Shown in pieces: positions 1 through 9,997 of a stretch of 64,000 bases of DNA (the stretch's first letter is position 1; each line of letters begins with the position of its first letter). The position numbers were made by a program, and so were the translations under genes. Source of the DNA: Cyanodermella asteris (Eukaryota > Ascomycota > Lecanoromycetes > Ostropales > Stictidaceae). The notes under the pieces are model-generated. The model was given only the letters and a program-made list of their open reading frames with translations. It had not been told where the DNA came from and did not search any database. The stretch spans positions 1,570,347 through 1,634,346 of the forward strand of contig UYJD01000004.1 in NCBI GenBank assembly GCA_900618795.1, read 5' to 3'.

Positions 1-352
1 TGGCGATTCCGAAATGGACGGATCCCTGTCGTTGGTGAGTATTCACGTTCTTTTTTAAGTACTCGTGGCTAATTAATTGTCAGTGCTGCCACCCATACCG
101 ACCGAAAATTTGACTCCAGCAGATGTAGACGAACTTACTCGATACACCCGGGATAGGATGCTGAACATTCTGACCAAGCTCACCGAGAGTCCGAGCGGCC
201 AACAAGCACTGCTTCCGAACCCACCGGCGCCTCCGCGGGAGCCACTATTCATTCCCAGACCTCCGGAAGGTGGGTTTAGGCCAGCCAGTACCAACGGCGC
301 AGCCGGCGATTCTAGTGCCGTTCCTGCTGCAGATTCGGGTCGCCAGAGATGA
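1..352 (+). CDS. SLC1: 1-acyl-sn-glycerol-3-phosphate acyltransferase, C-terminal part (SLC1-like)
   Basis: This is the 3' end of a gene that starts outside the window. Exon parts are 1-34 and 84-352; the 49-bp intron (35-83, GTGAGT...TGTCAG) splits a Val codon. The joined reading runs GRIPVVVLPPIPTENLT and then ADVDELTRYTRDRML, which resembles the end of fungal SLC1-type PlsC acyltransferases (the 'VLPPIPT..L..ADVDDLTR' segment). The enzyme acylates lysophosphatidic acid to phosphatidic acid at ER or lipid-droplet membranes. The catalytic HX4D block would lie upstream and cannot be checked. After residue ~45 of the visible part the protein becomes a Pro-rich tail, typical of the variable C-terminus. 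The family call rests on this short conserved segment only. Confidence 0.75.
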
Positions 353-1242
353 GAGTCACCCATCGAACCCAGACATCGGCAGCATGGCTCTGCCAGCGCT
401 GCCACTTGAGCGAAATCTCAAGGTGGACGAACTTTACAAGCACAAAAGACACGGATGGTTTTATATATTGACGGAGGAGAGGGTGCCATGAGGTGGCGGG
501 GCGAAGCATGACTAAACGGTGTTGAAAGAGCATAAGGCCACCATTGAATATACCCAGCTGCCAAGCAGCTCCACCGAAGCATTAGAGAAGACAGTTTCAT
601 AGCTCCAAATCATAGCTTTGACTTTCAGTGGATTGTTTTGACGGACATGAGTTGGGTGAGTCTTCGGGCGAACTCAGGCTTGGCTTGAGTCCATGCCCAA
701 ATCAGACGCACACTTCTTCAAACCAGAGCACATCCTGCATACGAGCATGTTATTTCCAAATGCGCAAAGTCAATAGTCATCGAATCATGTATCCTTCCGT
801 CCAAGTGCGTCAGAAACATTGAGTGACGATCGTTCAGATTCGGGCGGGGTAGCTCCAAATATCAGTCTCGGCCTTTGGCAACCCCGCTCATGGGCAACAT
901 CCTTCACACCAGCGCGTCGTCGCAGACGATACAAATTCACGCTGGAGTACTCCATGGACAGCCTTACCCCACTGGCTCGTATCCCAATGCGGAAATGCGC
1001 CCATCTCTCCGAGCAGGATGGCGAACATATACACGGGAGGGGATATCGCCTCGATACTCGTCATCACGCTCCTTGAAAGCTACATCCTCTATACCTTGAT
1101 CCCAGCCTCGCACAATTCAAGTCTCTCTGTGGCTTGAGTTTCCGAGTTCGAGATACACTGTCCGATATTACTTTGAAGTGCCCCCAAAGACAGCTTGGTA
1201 ACAAGATCCAGCAGCCAAAGAAACAGTCAAACTCCGTCAAAG
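353..1242. other. Intergenic stretch, no gene seen
   Basis: This 890-bp stretch lies between the acyltransferase 3' end and the beta-lactamase-like gene. Short open frames exist but none has a recognisable domain or plausible splice partners. It presumably holds the 3' UTR of the left gene and the promoter of the right one. Confidence 0.6.
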
Positions 1243-2673
1243 ATGGTCAACGTAAAAGCCGCCACCGCAGTCCAATCCTCCCTCGACACCGTCACCTCCG
1301 ACCCCTCGTCCGGGATCTCAGGCCTCGTCTTCGTCAGCATCGACAAATCCGGCGACCTCCTGCAAACCACCTGCTCGGGGACCCGCGGGCTCAACAACCC
1401 CCAACCCATGACGCTGGACACGACCTTCTGGATCGCCAGCTGCACCAAGCTCCTCACCGCCATCTCGTGTCTGCAGCTCGTCGAGGCCGGAACTCTGAAG
1501 CTCGACGACCCGCAACACTTGTATTCTCTGTGTCCGGAGATTCGGGACGCGAAGGTGTTGCAGGAAGATGGGAAGACGCTCAAGGATAGGGCGGTGGATG
1601 TCAGTTTGAGGATGTTGTTGAGTCACACGGCCGGGTACGGGTATGAGTTTTTCAATACGAGGTTGAGGGATTATGGGCGGCCGGTGGGGTTTAACTGCTT
1701 CTCTGGGGATGTGGAGGACGTGTTGAAGATGCCGATGGTGAATGAGCCGGGGAGTAGATGGGAGTATGGTGTAAGTTTGATCCTCTAGTTGACCCCATTC
1801 CTCTCAAGCATCGCCTCACTAGCTGGAATCGCGTCCCGGGAGTCGACCGATCCGGAATCGTTCACTGATTTCTGTTTGTGGACAGATCAATATTGATTGG
1901 GCGGGCATCTATCTCGAACGCGCCACGGGCGCGAAGCTCAACGACTACATGCAAAAGAACATCTTCCAACCGCTGGGAATCGAGAACATCAACATGTTTC
2001 CGACACCGCATATGAAGGAGAATCTGGCGGATATGCATCAGAGATGGCATAACGGGAAGACGGAGCCGCGCGACCATATCCATCGCCGTGCGTTGATGGC
2101 CGAGACGACGCAGCAGAAGGAGCGCATCTTCAACAGTGGTGGTGCCGGGTGCTTTGCAAAGCCAGTGGAGTATATCCGTAAGTTTTGTCTTGCTGCCCTC
2201 GCGATGCCTTTTCACTCCAGCGTCGGATATTAGGACCAGACTAACCCTTCTTTGTAGAAATTCTAGCCGCTCTCCTCAATGACGGCACGCACCCCAAAAC
2301 CAACCACCAACTCCTCAAACCTTCCACCGTCGCCATGATGTGGGAAAACCAAATCCCCCAATTCCCGGACTTTGGCCGCACGGGCATCCCCGACGCGAAG
2401 AGCGACCAAACCAACCCCATTCCAGACATGTACCCGCAGCCGGGCAACCCGCCTCAGGGCTGGGGTCTGTCCTTTTTCCAGACCATCGAGCCAGGGTTGA
2501 CGGGTCGGGGCGCCAACACGGCGTGGTGGGCGGGGATTGCGAATTTGTTCTGGTGGGCGGATAGGGAGAAGGGGGTCGCGGGGATGATTGCGAGCCAGGT
2601 GATGCCGTTTGCGGACATGCAGGTGCTGGGCCAGTGGATTAATTGTGAGAAGGCCGTCTATGATTCTTTGTGA
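1243..2673 (+). CDS. Serine beta-lactamase-like hydrolase (class C / EstB / LovD-type fold)
   Basis: Three exons, 1243-1770, 1886-2177 and 2258-2673, give 411 residues. Both introns (115 and 80 bp) have GTAAGT donors; the frame is kept in phase 0 and phase 1. The catalytic SxxK motif is Ser66-Cys-Thr-Lys69 in WIASCTKLLTA. The second motif Tyr is Tyr175 in WEYGINIDWAG and sits exactly across the first splice junction, which supports that junction. The length suits fungal beta-lactamase-fold esterases and transesterases. These act on ester or amide bonds through an acyl-enzyme; the substrate cannot be told. There is no signal peptide, so it is probably cytosolic. The ATG at 1243 is the first one followed by the conserved region; a slightly earlier in-frame non-ATG opening exists. 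Confidence 0.88.
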
Positions 2674-5600
2674 AGGATTGAGGGGATGCTGAAGGAGTAT
2701 TTTGCGTCAGTAGAAGGAGAAATTGCTTGTTGTATGATATCAATTCCTTTCGTCGTTGTCAACATGCTCAGTTGTATACTTTCATGCTCACTGTGTCCTC
2801 GCTTGGAACATGTGCATGAACGTGGTACGAACTCACTCAGCCCTTGACGGTTTTATTCTGCGCGATGAATAGATTGAAATACGGTCGCGGGCCCGGAGCA
2901 GCCTGCAACGGGCTCAGCGCTGGTGCTCCACGTCGCTGCCTCGCAGAGAACGTATCAGGCCTTGTCAATGCATAAATATCTGAGAGTATATTATACTCGT
3001 GAATGGCCTCGAATGCTGAATGCATGCCTCACACGGTTTTTGTACAGCAAATTACTCTGCATCCATTTTGCACAGTAGAGACAAAAGAGAAACTTTGGGG
3101 GTAGGCACACGGCACTCGGTGCATATACAGATATTCTATTCGAAACACAGGATTGTTCTGAAGCATTTGCATGTCGAAAGTGAGGTACTGAAGCCTACAT
3201 AAGCGACGAACGTGCTGCGTCTCGTGACAGCGAAAGTAAGCCGACTTCGAATGGAAACATCATGTGAAATCACAAGTGAGAGCTTTTGCAACACTTTAGC
3301 TCGAAAATGGCGTAGAGAAGGCTCGCAGATTGGAGCCGTGGCCATTCGCTGTGTAAATGCAAGTCATCCCGAACGCGCCCGTCGTTCCCGCCAGATCCCG
3401 CAGCACCGGTATCTGATCCACGGCACCGCAGCTAAGGTTATCGAGGTCACATGTCACAGCTTCGATGCCTTCGAGGAATGACCACAGATTATACCACTAT
3501 TCCAGGCTCTTTCTTAAAAGCTCGCTTCCAAACTCAGGGCACATGCCACCGAAATATCCTGCATTCATGAGTACGTCCGTAACGTGCGCACGAACCGGAA
3601 CAAGACAATGTCACGAGGCGAAGCACTCGGCTGGTATCGAACTCGGCGCACCACATTGTGCGATCGCCCTGCCAAAACTGCCAAGTGACGCCATGCGGGA
3701 GGCCAAGAAGACGTTGATAAGGCACGTTGGATGTTCAACGAGACCAAGCCTCCAGCCGCCACACCAAGTACTCGAGTGGATACTGCTAGCAGTCAACAAG
3801 ATCCACAAACGATATGGACTTCGTGTGTCAAGAACAGGATGAGGTAGGTGGATTGAGGAAAGCGTCGGACGGGCGGCAGCGCTTGAGGCCTTGTATACAG
3901 CTCGGCGTCTTGGAAGCATCGCCAAGGTCTTGGAAATGAAACGTAGTTGCAGAAATGCCTGCGCATTGAACCTGATTGACGACGAATGTCAGGCCATGCG
4001 AGACGATCCTCGCGAGATGTCTACCACGTCTGAAGGGCCTGCAGAAATGGGATGCTTGATAAGTGCCAGGCAGTATAGTGTGGCCACTGAGCGATTTACC
4101 ACGATTGGACATGTCTGGTGAGAAACTCTAGCGAGAGCATCGCAGTCGAGAACGAGTCGACACATGCCATCTCAACTCGAGCGCGTCCTTTGCAGAGTGG
4201 ATACGGACGCAAAGGTCGAAGCAATGGGGGACAGAGGTCGGGAATAATCAGGCCATCTTGACGTTGAATTTAGCAGTCGCGATCCGAAGCGCACGGGGCG
4301 GCAGTTGAGCGTGTTTGGCAGTCGCGGCCCGCCAGGCATCGCTCCCGGGCGTGTCAGCGACAATGCGGAATCTCGCCGAAAGCGTTCCTCCCGCTTGACC
4401 TGCCCCAACGGATTTTGCTTTGGGAAATTGGCTCCGGGTGCTGCTTGGCGGGTGCAGCCTCAATCAAGGCCCTGTCTTATTACTGCATACGACCGAGCTC
4501 GCTATCGTCACGAGACAAGAGACGTGTTTGTAGCCCGTCTGTATTTTGTTCCTACGGTGCTGCAAACGCCGCGTATCGGAGGAAGGCATGGCACACCACT
4601 TACAGCGCCTGATTTCATCATGGCCAGCCCGAACCGTGGATGGCGCGGCGTACTTCCATTCCTTCCCCGCACCAGACACACAGTTCATCCTTGAACGAGC
4701 TCGTGCACTAAGAAGCTTAGTGGCCGTCCGACGTGGTCTGAACGTGTCTGGTGAACGGTTGTGTGCATCCCTCGCTCGAGCTGATAAGGTCGGACCCGTG
4801 CGGCCTCAACATGCTCGATACCGTCAGTATAATGGGGCATGCCCTGGGTCTCGCAACGTCCCTGGGACAGTTGACGTGAACATCGTTGGATTGGTTGAGG
4901 GGTCTGAGAAGACTCGGGCAAGCCTGAACAAAGCGGTCAAAATCCGATGCGTCTGAAGTGTGACAAGGGGGATTGAAGACGCCGGAAAGCCATCCATGCA
5001 GTGAGACAAAGCTGGGCGATTGCCGATTGGCCAATAGTGCAGATTCACTGCGACAAACAGAACAGCAACGCCACAAACTGATTGAGGCAGTCGAGGGAGT
5101 GATAAGGAGACGGCAGCGAAATGATGAGAGTTGAATTGAGGAAGGCTTAGCGGTGTGAAGCGTATGTAGCTCAACAGACTCGAGCCTCAGGTATAGTAGC
5201 TTATTCTGCCGACATGGCGCCACTCAAGCTCGGGGAGTCGAGTCAACGAAGGCAGTCGCGATTGAGTTGCACCCCTAGCTTGGCCGTGCCTGCCACGCCT
5301 GGGCGGCGCCGCAACCTGCTGTGCTCAGTGTGCTGCCAGGAAGGCACGACCAACCTGGCACGCTTATCACACCGACCGCTTCAATCTACGCGGCAGCTCT
5401 CAGCACGCTGATTGCCTTCGAACAAGCTCCTTGATGATGTGATCTTGCTCTGGCTGGCAGTATATTTGAGGGGAAGCCACCCCGAGTCTCACACACCTGT
5501 TTCTCCCTCCAACCCATCCCCATTGCGAACCCTATCAATTGAACGTCGGCCACCTTCGCGCTCACTGTCGACCGGTCTACCTACGGCTAGAGCTACTCCT

Positions 5601-5769
5601 TGTCTCTGTTCATCACTCCACCCACACCCGCGTCCCGACCTTGGTCTGAAACCTCCCTCACCTTAGCGATCCCACCCCTCCACCGCTATCTACCTGCTCA
5701 ACTCATCGCCTTCATTACTGCTCCCATCTCACCAGCTTTCTGCCTTCGTTCCTCGTCTCCATACTCACA
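2674..5769. other. Long gene-free stretch
   Basis: About 3.1 kb without a gene I can support. Open frames up to 168 codons occur on both strands (for example 4717-5223 minus, 4546-4956 plus), but their translations are low in recognisable structure, overlap each other and have no familiar motif. Composition looks ordinary, without an AT-rich mutated block. The last 250 bp (about 5500-5765) are pyrimidine-rich, as is common just upstream of fungal start codons. Confidence 0.5.
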
Positions 5770-6617
5770 ATGTCTTCGACTGTCCGTTCGATACCTGTCC
5801 TTCGCGCCGCTCAGAGCTTCACAGCTACGGCCGCAAAGCAGTCAACCCGCCGATTACACATCACGGGCGCAAAGGAAAACCCATCGCAATACTTGAAGCC
5901 TGCCATCGCGTCAAGTCAGCCCAAGATCCCTCAAGTCGAGTAAGTGTGATTCGCGTCCTTGCAGTTCCCGTCTTCCCCGTAATCAGCAAATTGTCAGTGA
6001 GCTCAACAAAGCTCGGAGCAAAGTCCGGATGCAACTCATCGGACCTATCATCACTCCCTGCTACCTCGTTCTGCTTACTTGTCCAAATACGCAAGACGAC
6101 ACTGCGGTGTTTTCAGCAACTACACATCAATTTTGTCCGAAGAAAAAGCGAAGCTCGGCGCTGACTTGATCCCAGAACCACACCAGCTCGAACATTCAAC
6201 ACCTCCCGCGCCTTGAAACGTCCCAACGACACCTCTACTATCGACTTTGCTTTCCTCCCCGAGGATGTCTCCTTCTCTGCCGGCATGGTCAGCACCGCCG
6301 CTCTGAACATTCCGATCCTTCCCGATGCCTTCTACCGCGCCAGCCCTGCCGTGGCTGAGACACCTATCCCCGTCGCCAACCTCGCCCCTCAAGTTGAGAC
6401 CGTCAGCATGAGCATGCCCGGTCAAGTCGCTGTCATGAGCGAGACCGATGTTGGCGCCACCCACGACGGCAATGCCATGGACGTTTTCAAGCTGGTTGAG
6501 ACAGTTAACCGAAACGTCCAAGGCGTTCGCGAGAAGGCTGAGGCCGAAGTCGGCTTCATGCGTGAGGTTCTTGCTGGCATGTTCAGCGATTCCGTGGGGG
6601 GCAAGCCCACCGCTTGA
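5770..6617 (+). CDS. Small conserved-looking mitochondrial-type protein, function unknown
   Basis: Two exons, 5770-5939 and 6176-6617, joined by a 236-bp GTAAGT...CCCAG intron (phase 2), encode 203 residues. The ATG at 5770 has a good context (CACAATG). The N-terminus (MSSTVRSIPVLRAAQSF and on through RRLHITGA) is rich in Arg, Ser and Ala and poor in acidic residues, as expected for a mitochondrial presequence. The start of exon 2 (ARTFNTSRALKR) is also presequence-like. The rest contains a helical stretch (DVFKLVETVNRNVQGVREKAEAEVGFM) and no catalytic motif. I do not recognise the family. The intron is long for this window, so a small extra exon inside it cannot be excluded. Confidence 0.7.
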
Positions 6618-7505
6618 AGGCTGGGTTGGTAATCCTGCGCCAGGCAGAGGTGTCTGTCATGATCCTCAACGGATAAGCGAGCGGTCCATGGGATGATGGG
6701 TGCCGCGGAGGCTTGAGCTTGCGCTGCGAATCAGTTTATTCTAACCTAAGGTAATGCGCGCTCAAGCGTGGGGGATGTGCACATGTTCGGCGGATCTACG
6801 TTTACCAAGAGCTGGTGTCGTGACTGACAGCCGATCATTTCTTTTCCTTCACGTCGTCTGGATACTGTGCTTGATGGCAATGTTGTCGCAGCCGGTCCAA
6901 AGGCTTGTCGAAATTATGACCCTCATGAGATGCTTGGAGTGGCTAACCGGACCCGCCCTGGGTCTTTAGCTTACCAACAAATAATATTACCATTCTTCAA
7001 CACACAAGCTACGTTCACTGTGACACCTATGCTGGAGACTTCCGCCTTTGAACACGTGTTATCTTCAAGTCGCTCCTTATTCGTGGCATTGCTACACATG
7101 CTTGATCATTCCCGTCAACTATGCAAGTGAACTCGATGGCCCTCGACACTTTTGCTATGAAGCCTCCCAGACTCCGGACTTGGAAACAAATCTCTCCAAC
7201 CGGCCGCTGTGCATTCCGCGAATCGAGGTCCATTTCCCATATCAGTCTTTCTCCCGACACAATCATATTGCTTTCGACTTCAATCCTCAAAAGCCAGTCG
7301 AGGCACACGGAACGGTAAGTTATAAATTGTACCAGCATTGCCCGAGACTCCCCTTCATCGGTACAGAAGCCGTCCTCGATCTCTTTTTGGAAGGCTTCAC
7401 TCGCCCCATCTTACGCTGAGGGTGCGATGGACCGTATAAATCGAGTCCTAGATATTTGGGGACCCACCCCAATTCATTTCTGGCGCATTCTACAACCACA
7501 ATCCC
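6618..7505. other. Intergenic stretch between convergent genes, no gene seen
   Basis: This 888-bp stretch lies between the ends of the mitochondrial-type protein gene and the FAD monooxygenase gene. An open frame of 123 codons at 7048-7419 has no recognisable content and overlaps an equally long frame on the other strand. Probably two 3' UTRs and spacer. Confidence 0.55.
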
Positions 7506-8807
7506 TCAACTCTTGCCAGCTTCCCGACCCAAAAACTCCAGCGCATCCGCTCTCTGCTTCGCCAAATCCACATCCAAAATCCAATCCCACATGGGCTCAA
7601 TCTTCTTGATCAACTTCGCTCCATCATTACCCACCTCCGGATCCGCCCCCGTTAAAAACGTGCCCACCTCATGGCTAGACCGAATCAATCTCAACCTCCT
7701 CGGTCGATTCACATGATCATAAGCCTTCAACGCCGCCTTCGCCTCGACGACACTGCCCACCTGCCCGAACAGTTCCGAAAGTATATACGCGTCCTCCATG
7801 GCCATGCCACCGCCACTCCCCTGGAACGGCGTCGTCGCCCCCGCCGCATCCCCCGCAATGGCAATGGCGCCATTCACGAACGTGTCAATGGGGGGATGAT
7901 ACCAATGATAGATCTGCTGAACTTTATCTTTCCCATCGTTGGTAACCAGATCCACCATCCCGTTGCGTAGCCGTGGATCCCATCCCGTGAGCACATTCTG
8001 CAGATGCTCTTTCGTCGATTCCCTCACCCATTCATCTTTGACATCCTCGAACTCGCTCTCGGGGACTTTCTCGCTGATGACGCACTGTGTCAGCGTGTTG
8101 TTCGCCAGGATGTCGTGCATCACGAACGCGTGGCTGCCCGCCCACGCCCATTGCGCAGGCGCACCTTTATCGATCAATTCCGGACCAAGATATTGGAGGG
8201 CCTTCTCGTACGGGTGCAGTGCCCAGACGGCGCGCCAGCCGGCGTTCCGGGGCGCCAAAGCGGGATTATCGTGCCCGATCACGTACGCTCGGGTCTTGGA
8301 GTGGATCCCATCCGCGCCGATGAGGATGTCGGTCGTGTGCGTCGTGCCGTCTTCGAAGAACAACTCGATCTCGTCGTCGTCGTTCTGCTCCACTTTGGAC
8401 AGTTTCTTCCCGGGATACATCCCCTCGGTCACGTCCTTGAACATCTCCATCAGGAACAGGTGCCGATGCGTGACGTGCGTCTTCTGCCGGTTCGTCCCCG
8501 CGCCGCTGGCCGCCACGCGGCCCATTGTCTTGCCGATATCCGGCCCTTCGCCCATTACGACTTTAACGTCGTTCAGTGCGATTGCGCCGGCGGCGTCCAG
8601 GCATGGTTTGAGACCGAGGAGGGAGAGGGCGGTCAGGCCGTTGTGGTTGAAGCCGATGGCCTGGCCCTTTTCGCGGAACTGGGGCGCGGATTCGAAGATG
8701 GAGACGGACAGGTGGGGATGCTTTCGTAGACCGCGGAAGAGGGCTGCGCCGGCGAGGCCGCCGCCTAGGATTGCGACGCGGATTTTCTTCTGCTCGGACG
8801 AGGCCAT
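7506..8807 (-). CDS. FAD-dependent monooxygenase (salicylate hydroxylase / PHBH-like)
   Basis: An intronless gene for 433 residues. It has the three sequence hallmarks of class A flavoprotein hydroxylases: the dinucleotide-binding GGGLAG at residues 15-20, the DG motif GADGIHSKTR at 164-173 and the GD motif AGDAAGATTPFQGSGGG at 318-334, which binds the FAD ribose. Such enzymes use NAD(P)H and O2 to hydroxylate aromatic or related compounds. The substrate is unknown and no biosynthetic genes adjoin it. There is no signal peptide; it is presumably cytosolic. The ATG at 8807 is close to the nucleotide-binding strand, as usual. Long open frames on the opposite strand (7939-8859) are shadows of its biased codon use. 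Confidence 0.93.
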   Translation of the reverse strand: MASSEQKKIRVAILGGGLAGAALFRGLRKHPHLSVSIFESAPQFREKGQAIGFNHNGLTALSLLGLKPCLDAAGAIALNDVKVVMGEGPDIGKTMGRVAASGAGTNRQKTHVTHRHLFLMEMFKDVTEGMYPGKKLSKVEQNDDDEIELFFEDGTTHTTDILIGADGIHSKTRAYVIGHDNPALAPRNAGWRAVWALHPYEKALQYLGPELIDKGAPAQWAWAGSHAFVMHDILANNTLTQCVISEKVPESEFEDVKDEWVRESTKEHLQNVLTGWDPRLRNGMVDLVTNDGKDKVQQIYHWYHPPIDTFVNGAIAIAGDAAGATTPFQGSGGGMAMEDAYILSELFGQVGSVVEAKAALKAYDHVNRPRRLRLIRSSHEVGTFLTGADPEVGNDGAKLIKKIEPMWDWILDVDLAKQRADALEFLGREAGKS

Positions 8808-8913
8808 GATGAGTGAGGGTGGGATGGGGGCTCTATTAAATGCGGACAGATTGTGGTAGACGTCACTATTGAAGGTGATGGAAGACGAAGGATATGGATT
8901 GTGACATGGCTAC

Positions 8914-8923
8914 GTATATATAT
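8914..8923 (-). promoter_or_regulatory. TATA-like element upstream of the FAD monooxygenase
   Basis: An alternating TATATATA-type run (GTATATATAT) lies about 107-116 bp upstream of the ATG at 8807. This is a usual position for a fungal TATA box; assignment is by position and sequence only. Confidence 0.45.
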
Positions 8924-9068
8924 GACGAGTGACGTTCTCAGCTGAAATTCCCCTCCAGCTGAGAAGTGGATTGCGATGAGCGGCCTCGTGGTGGTGCCGG
9001 GGGGCTGATTGAACCACCGAGTGAAGTGTGGCACGGACTGATCTGCGACTACGACCGCGGTACAAGGG

Positions 9069-9384
9069 GGTATCTACGCTGCGGTAAGCCAAAACCCAAA
9101 AACCGCGATTCTTAAAACCTACAATCCTTATTTCCTTTCTTTCTAGACGCTACTTGAGGTGACAGATTAGCCATAATTCACAATTTATAGTATAGCGTCT
9201 GAATGTTAGGTCTAAGCGCTACGTTTAAGAGTACTTTAGGTTTACGCCCTGACCTCTCGCTAGAATCACGGCTCTAGGAATTTGAGGAATCATGGCCTTA
9301 TGGCCCCACGGGATTACGGCATTACGGCATTACGGATTCACGGATTTACGGGGTTGAGTTTTGGCCTGCCGTAGCGTAGATACC
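9069..9384. mobile_element. Candidate MITE (non-autonomous DNA transposon, TA-flanked)
   Basis: The left end GGTATCTACGCT... (9069) and the reverse complement of the right end (ending 9384) match at 24 of 27 positions, and all three mismatches are transitions. Reading the ends as GG-TA-TCTACG...CGTAGA-TA-CC fits a TA target-site duplication, as in Tc1/mariner/pogo-type elements. The 316-bp body has no coding capacity, is more AT-rich than its flanks and contains a short tandem repeat near the right end. A TA duplication is weak evidence because TA is itself palindromic. No second copy was seen in this window. Confidence 0.6.
9313..9352 (+). repeat. Short tandem repeat (ATTACGGC-like units)
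   Basis: About five imperfect 8-10 bp units: ATTACGGC, ATTACGGC, ATTACGG, ATTCACGG, ATTTACGG. The array sits inside the candidate MITE next to its right inverted repeat. It resembles, but is not, a telomeric TTAGGG repeat. Confidence 0.7.
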
Positions 9385-9997
9385 GCCATGGACTACCCTG
9401 CACGGACATATTGGCTTTGGGCCCCACCTAATGCTGCGTCTGGTGTCTCACGTTGGGTTGATCGGAAAAGTAAAAGAGCCCCATTTCGCCTCAGCTCATA
9501 GAGCACATGTGCAAAGATTGAGTACTTGATCGAGCCCTGTGTGGGGTTTTCTCTTGCTGCTCTGACCTGAGAAGGGAGTCGATTAGAGAAATAAGTAGGG
9601 CCAGGGACGAATGCTGTTCAAGTTATGACGCGGATGAATGCGTCATCGAAAGGTGTGAAGCGGTCAAACATGGCGTTGTACGAAGCTAGCTGTAGCGGCA
9701 CATCGTGTTGAGGGCGGGTTATAATCGTGGACAAAGAGCAAGCCTGATCTGTGGTTCTGAACGACAACATCGAGCCATAGATTTGGCTACAAGAACTGGA
9801 TTGAAGCAAAGGTCAGACGACGATCCACACCCGGTCCCATCAGCCATTTACCCGACAAAATCATGGATATCACGTAAACAGTAACCCGCTCGAACAATTC
9901 CATCCCTTCCCATTGCAAAACAGCCAATCAAGCAATTTCCTCGCTCACCCTGAAATAACCAGCAAATCATGACGATCATTACAGCAGTTCAATTCCC
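9385..9997. other. Intergenic stretch, no gene seen
   Basis: About 610 bp between the candidate MITE and the stop codon of SMC3. A 63-codon frame at 9618-9809 is unremarkable. It probably includes the SMC3 3' UTR. Confidence 0.55.

Noticed and set aside
4717-5223. 168-codon minus-strand frame
   Set aside because: Overlaps other similar-sized frames on both strands; no recognisable feature, splice partners or good start context.
7939-8859. Plus-strand open frame of 306 codons opposite the FAD monooxygenase
   Set aside because: Shadow of the minus-strand gene, which contains all three flavoprotein motifs.
9311-9355. Possible telomere-like repeat
   Set aside because: Units are ATTACGGC-like, not TTAGGG, and they sit inside the candidate MITE.
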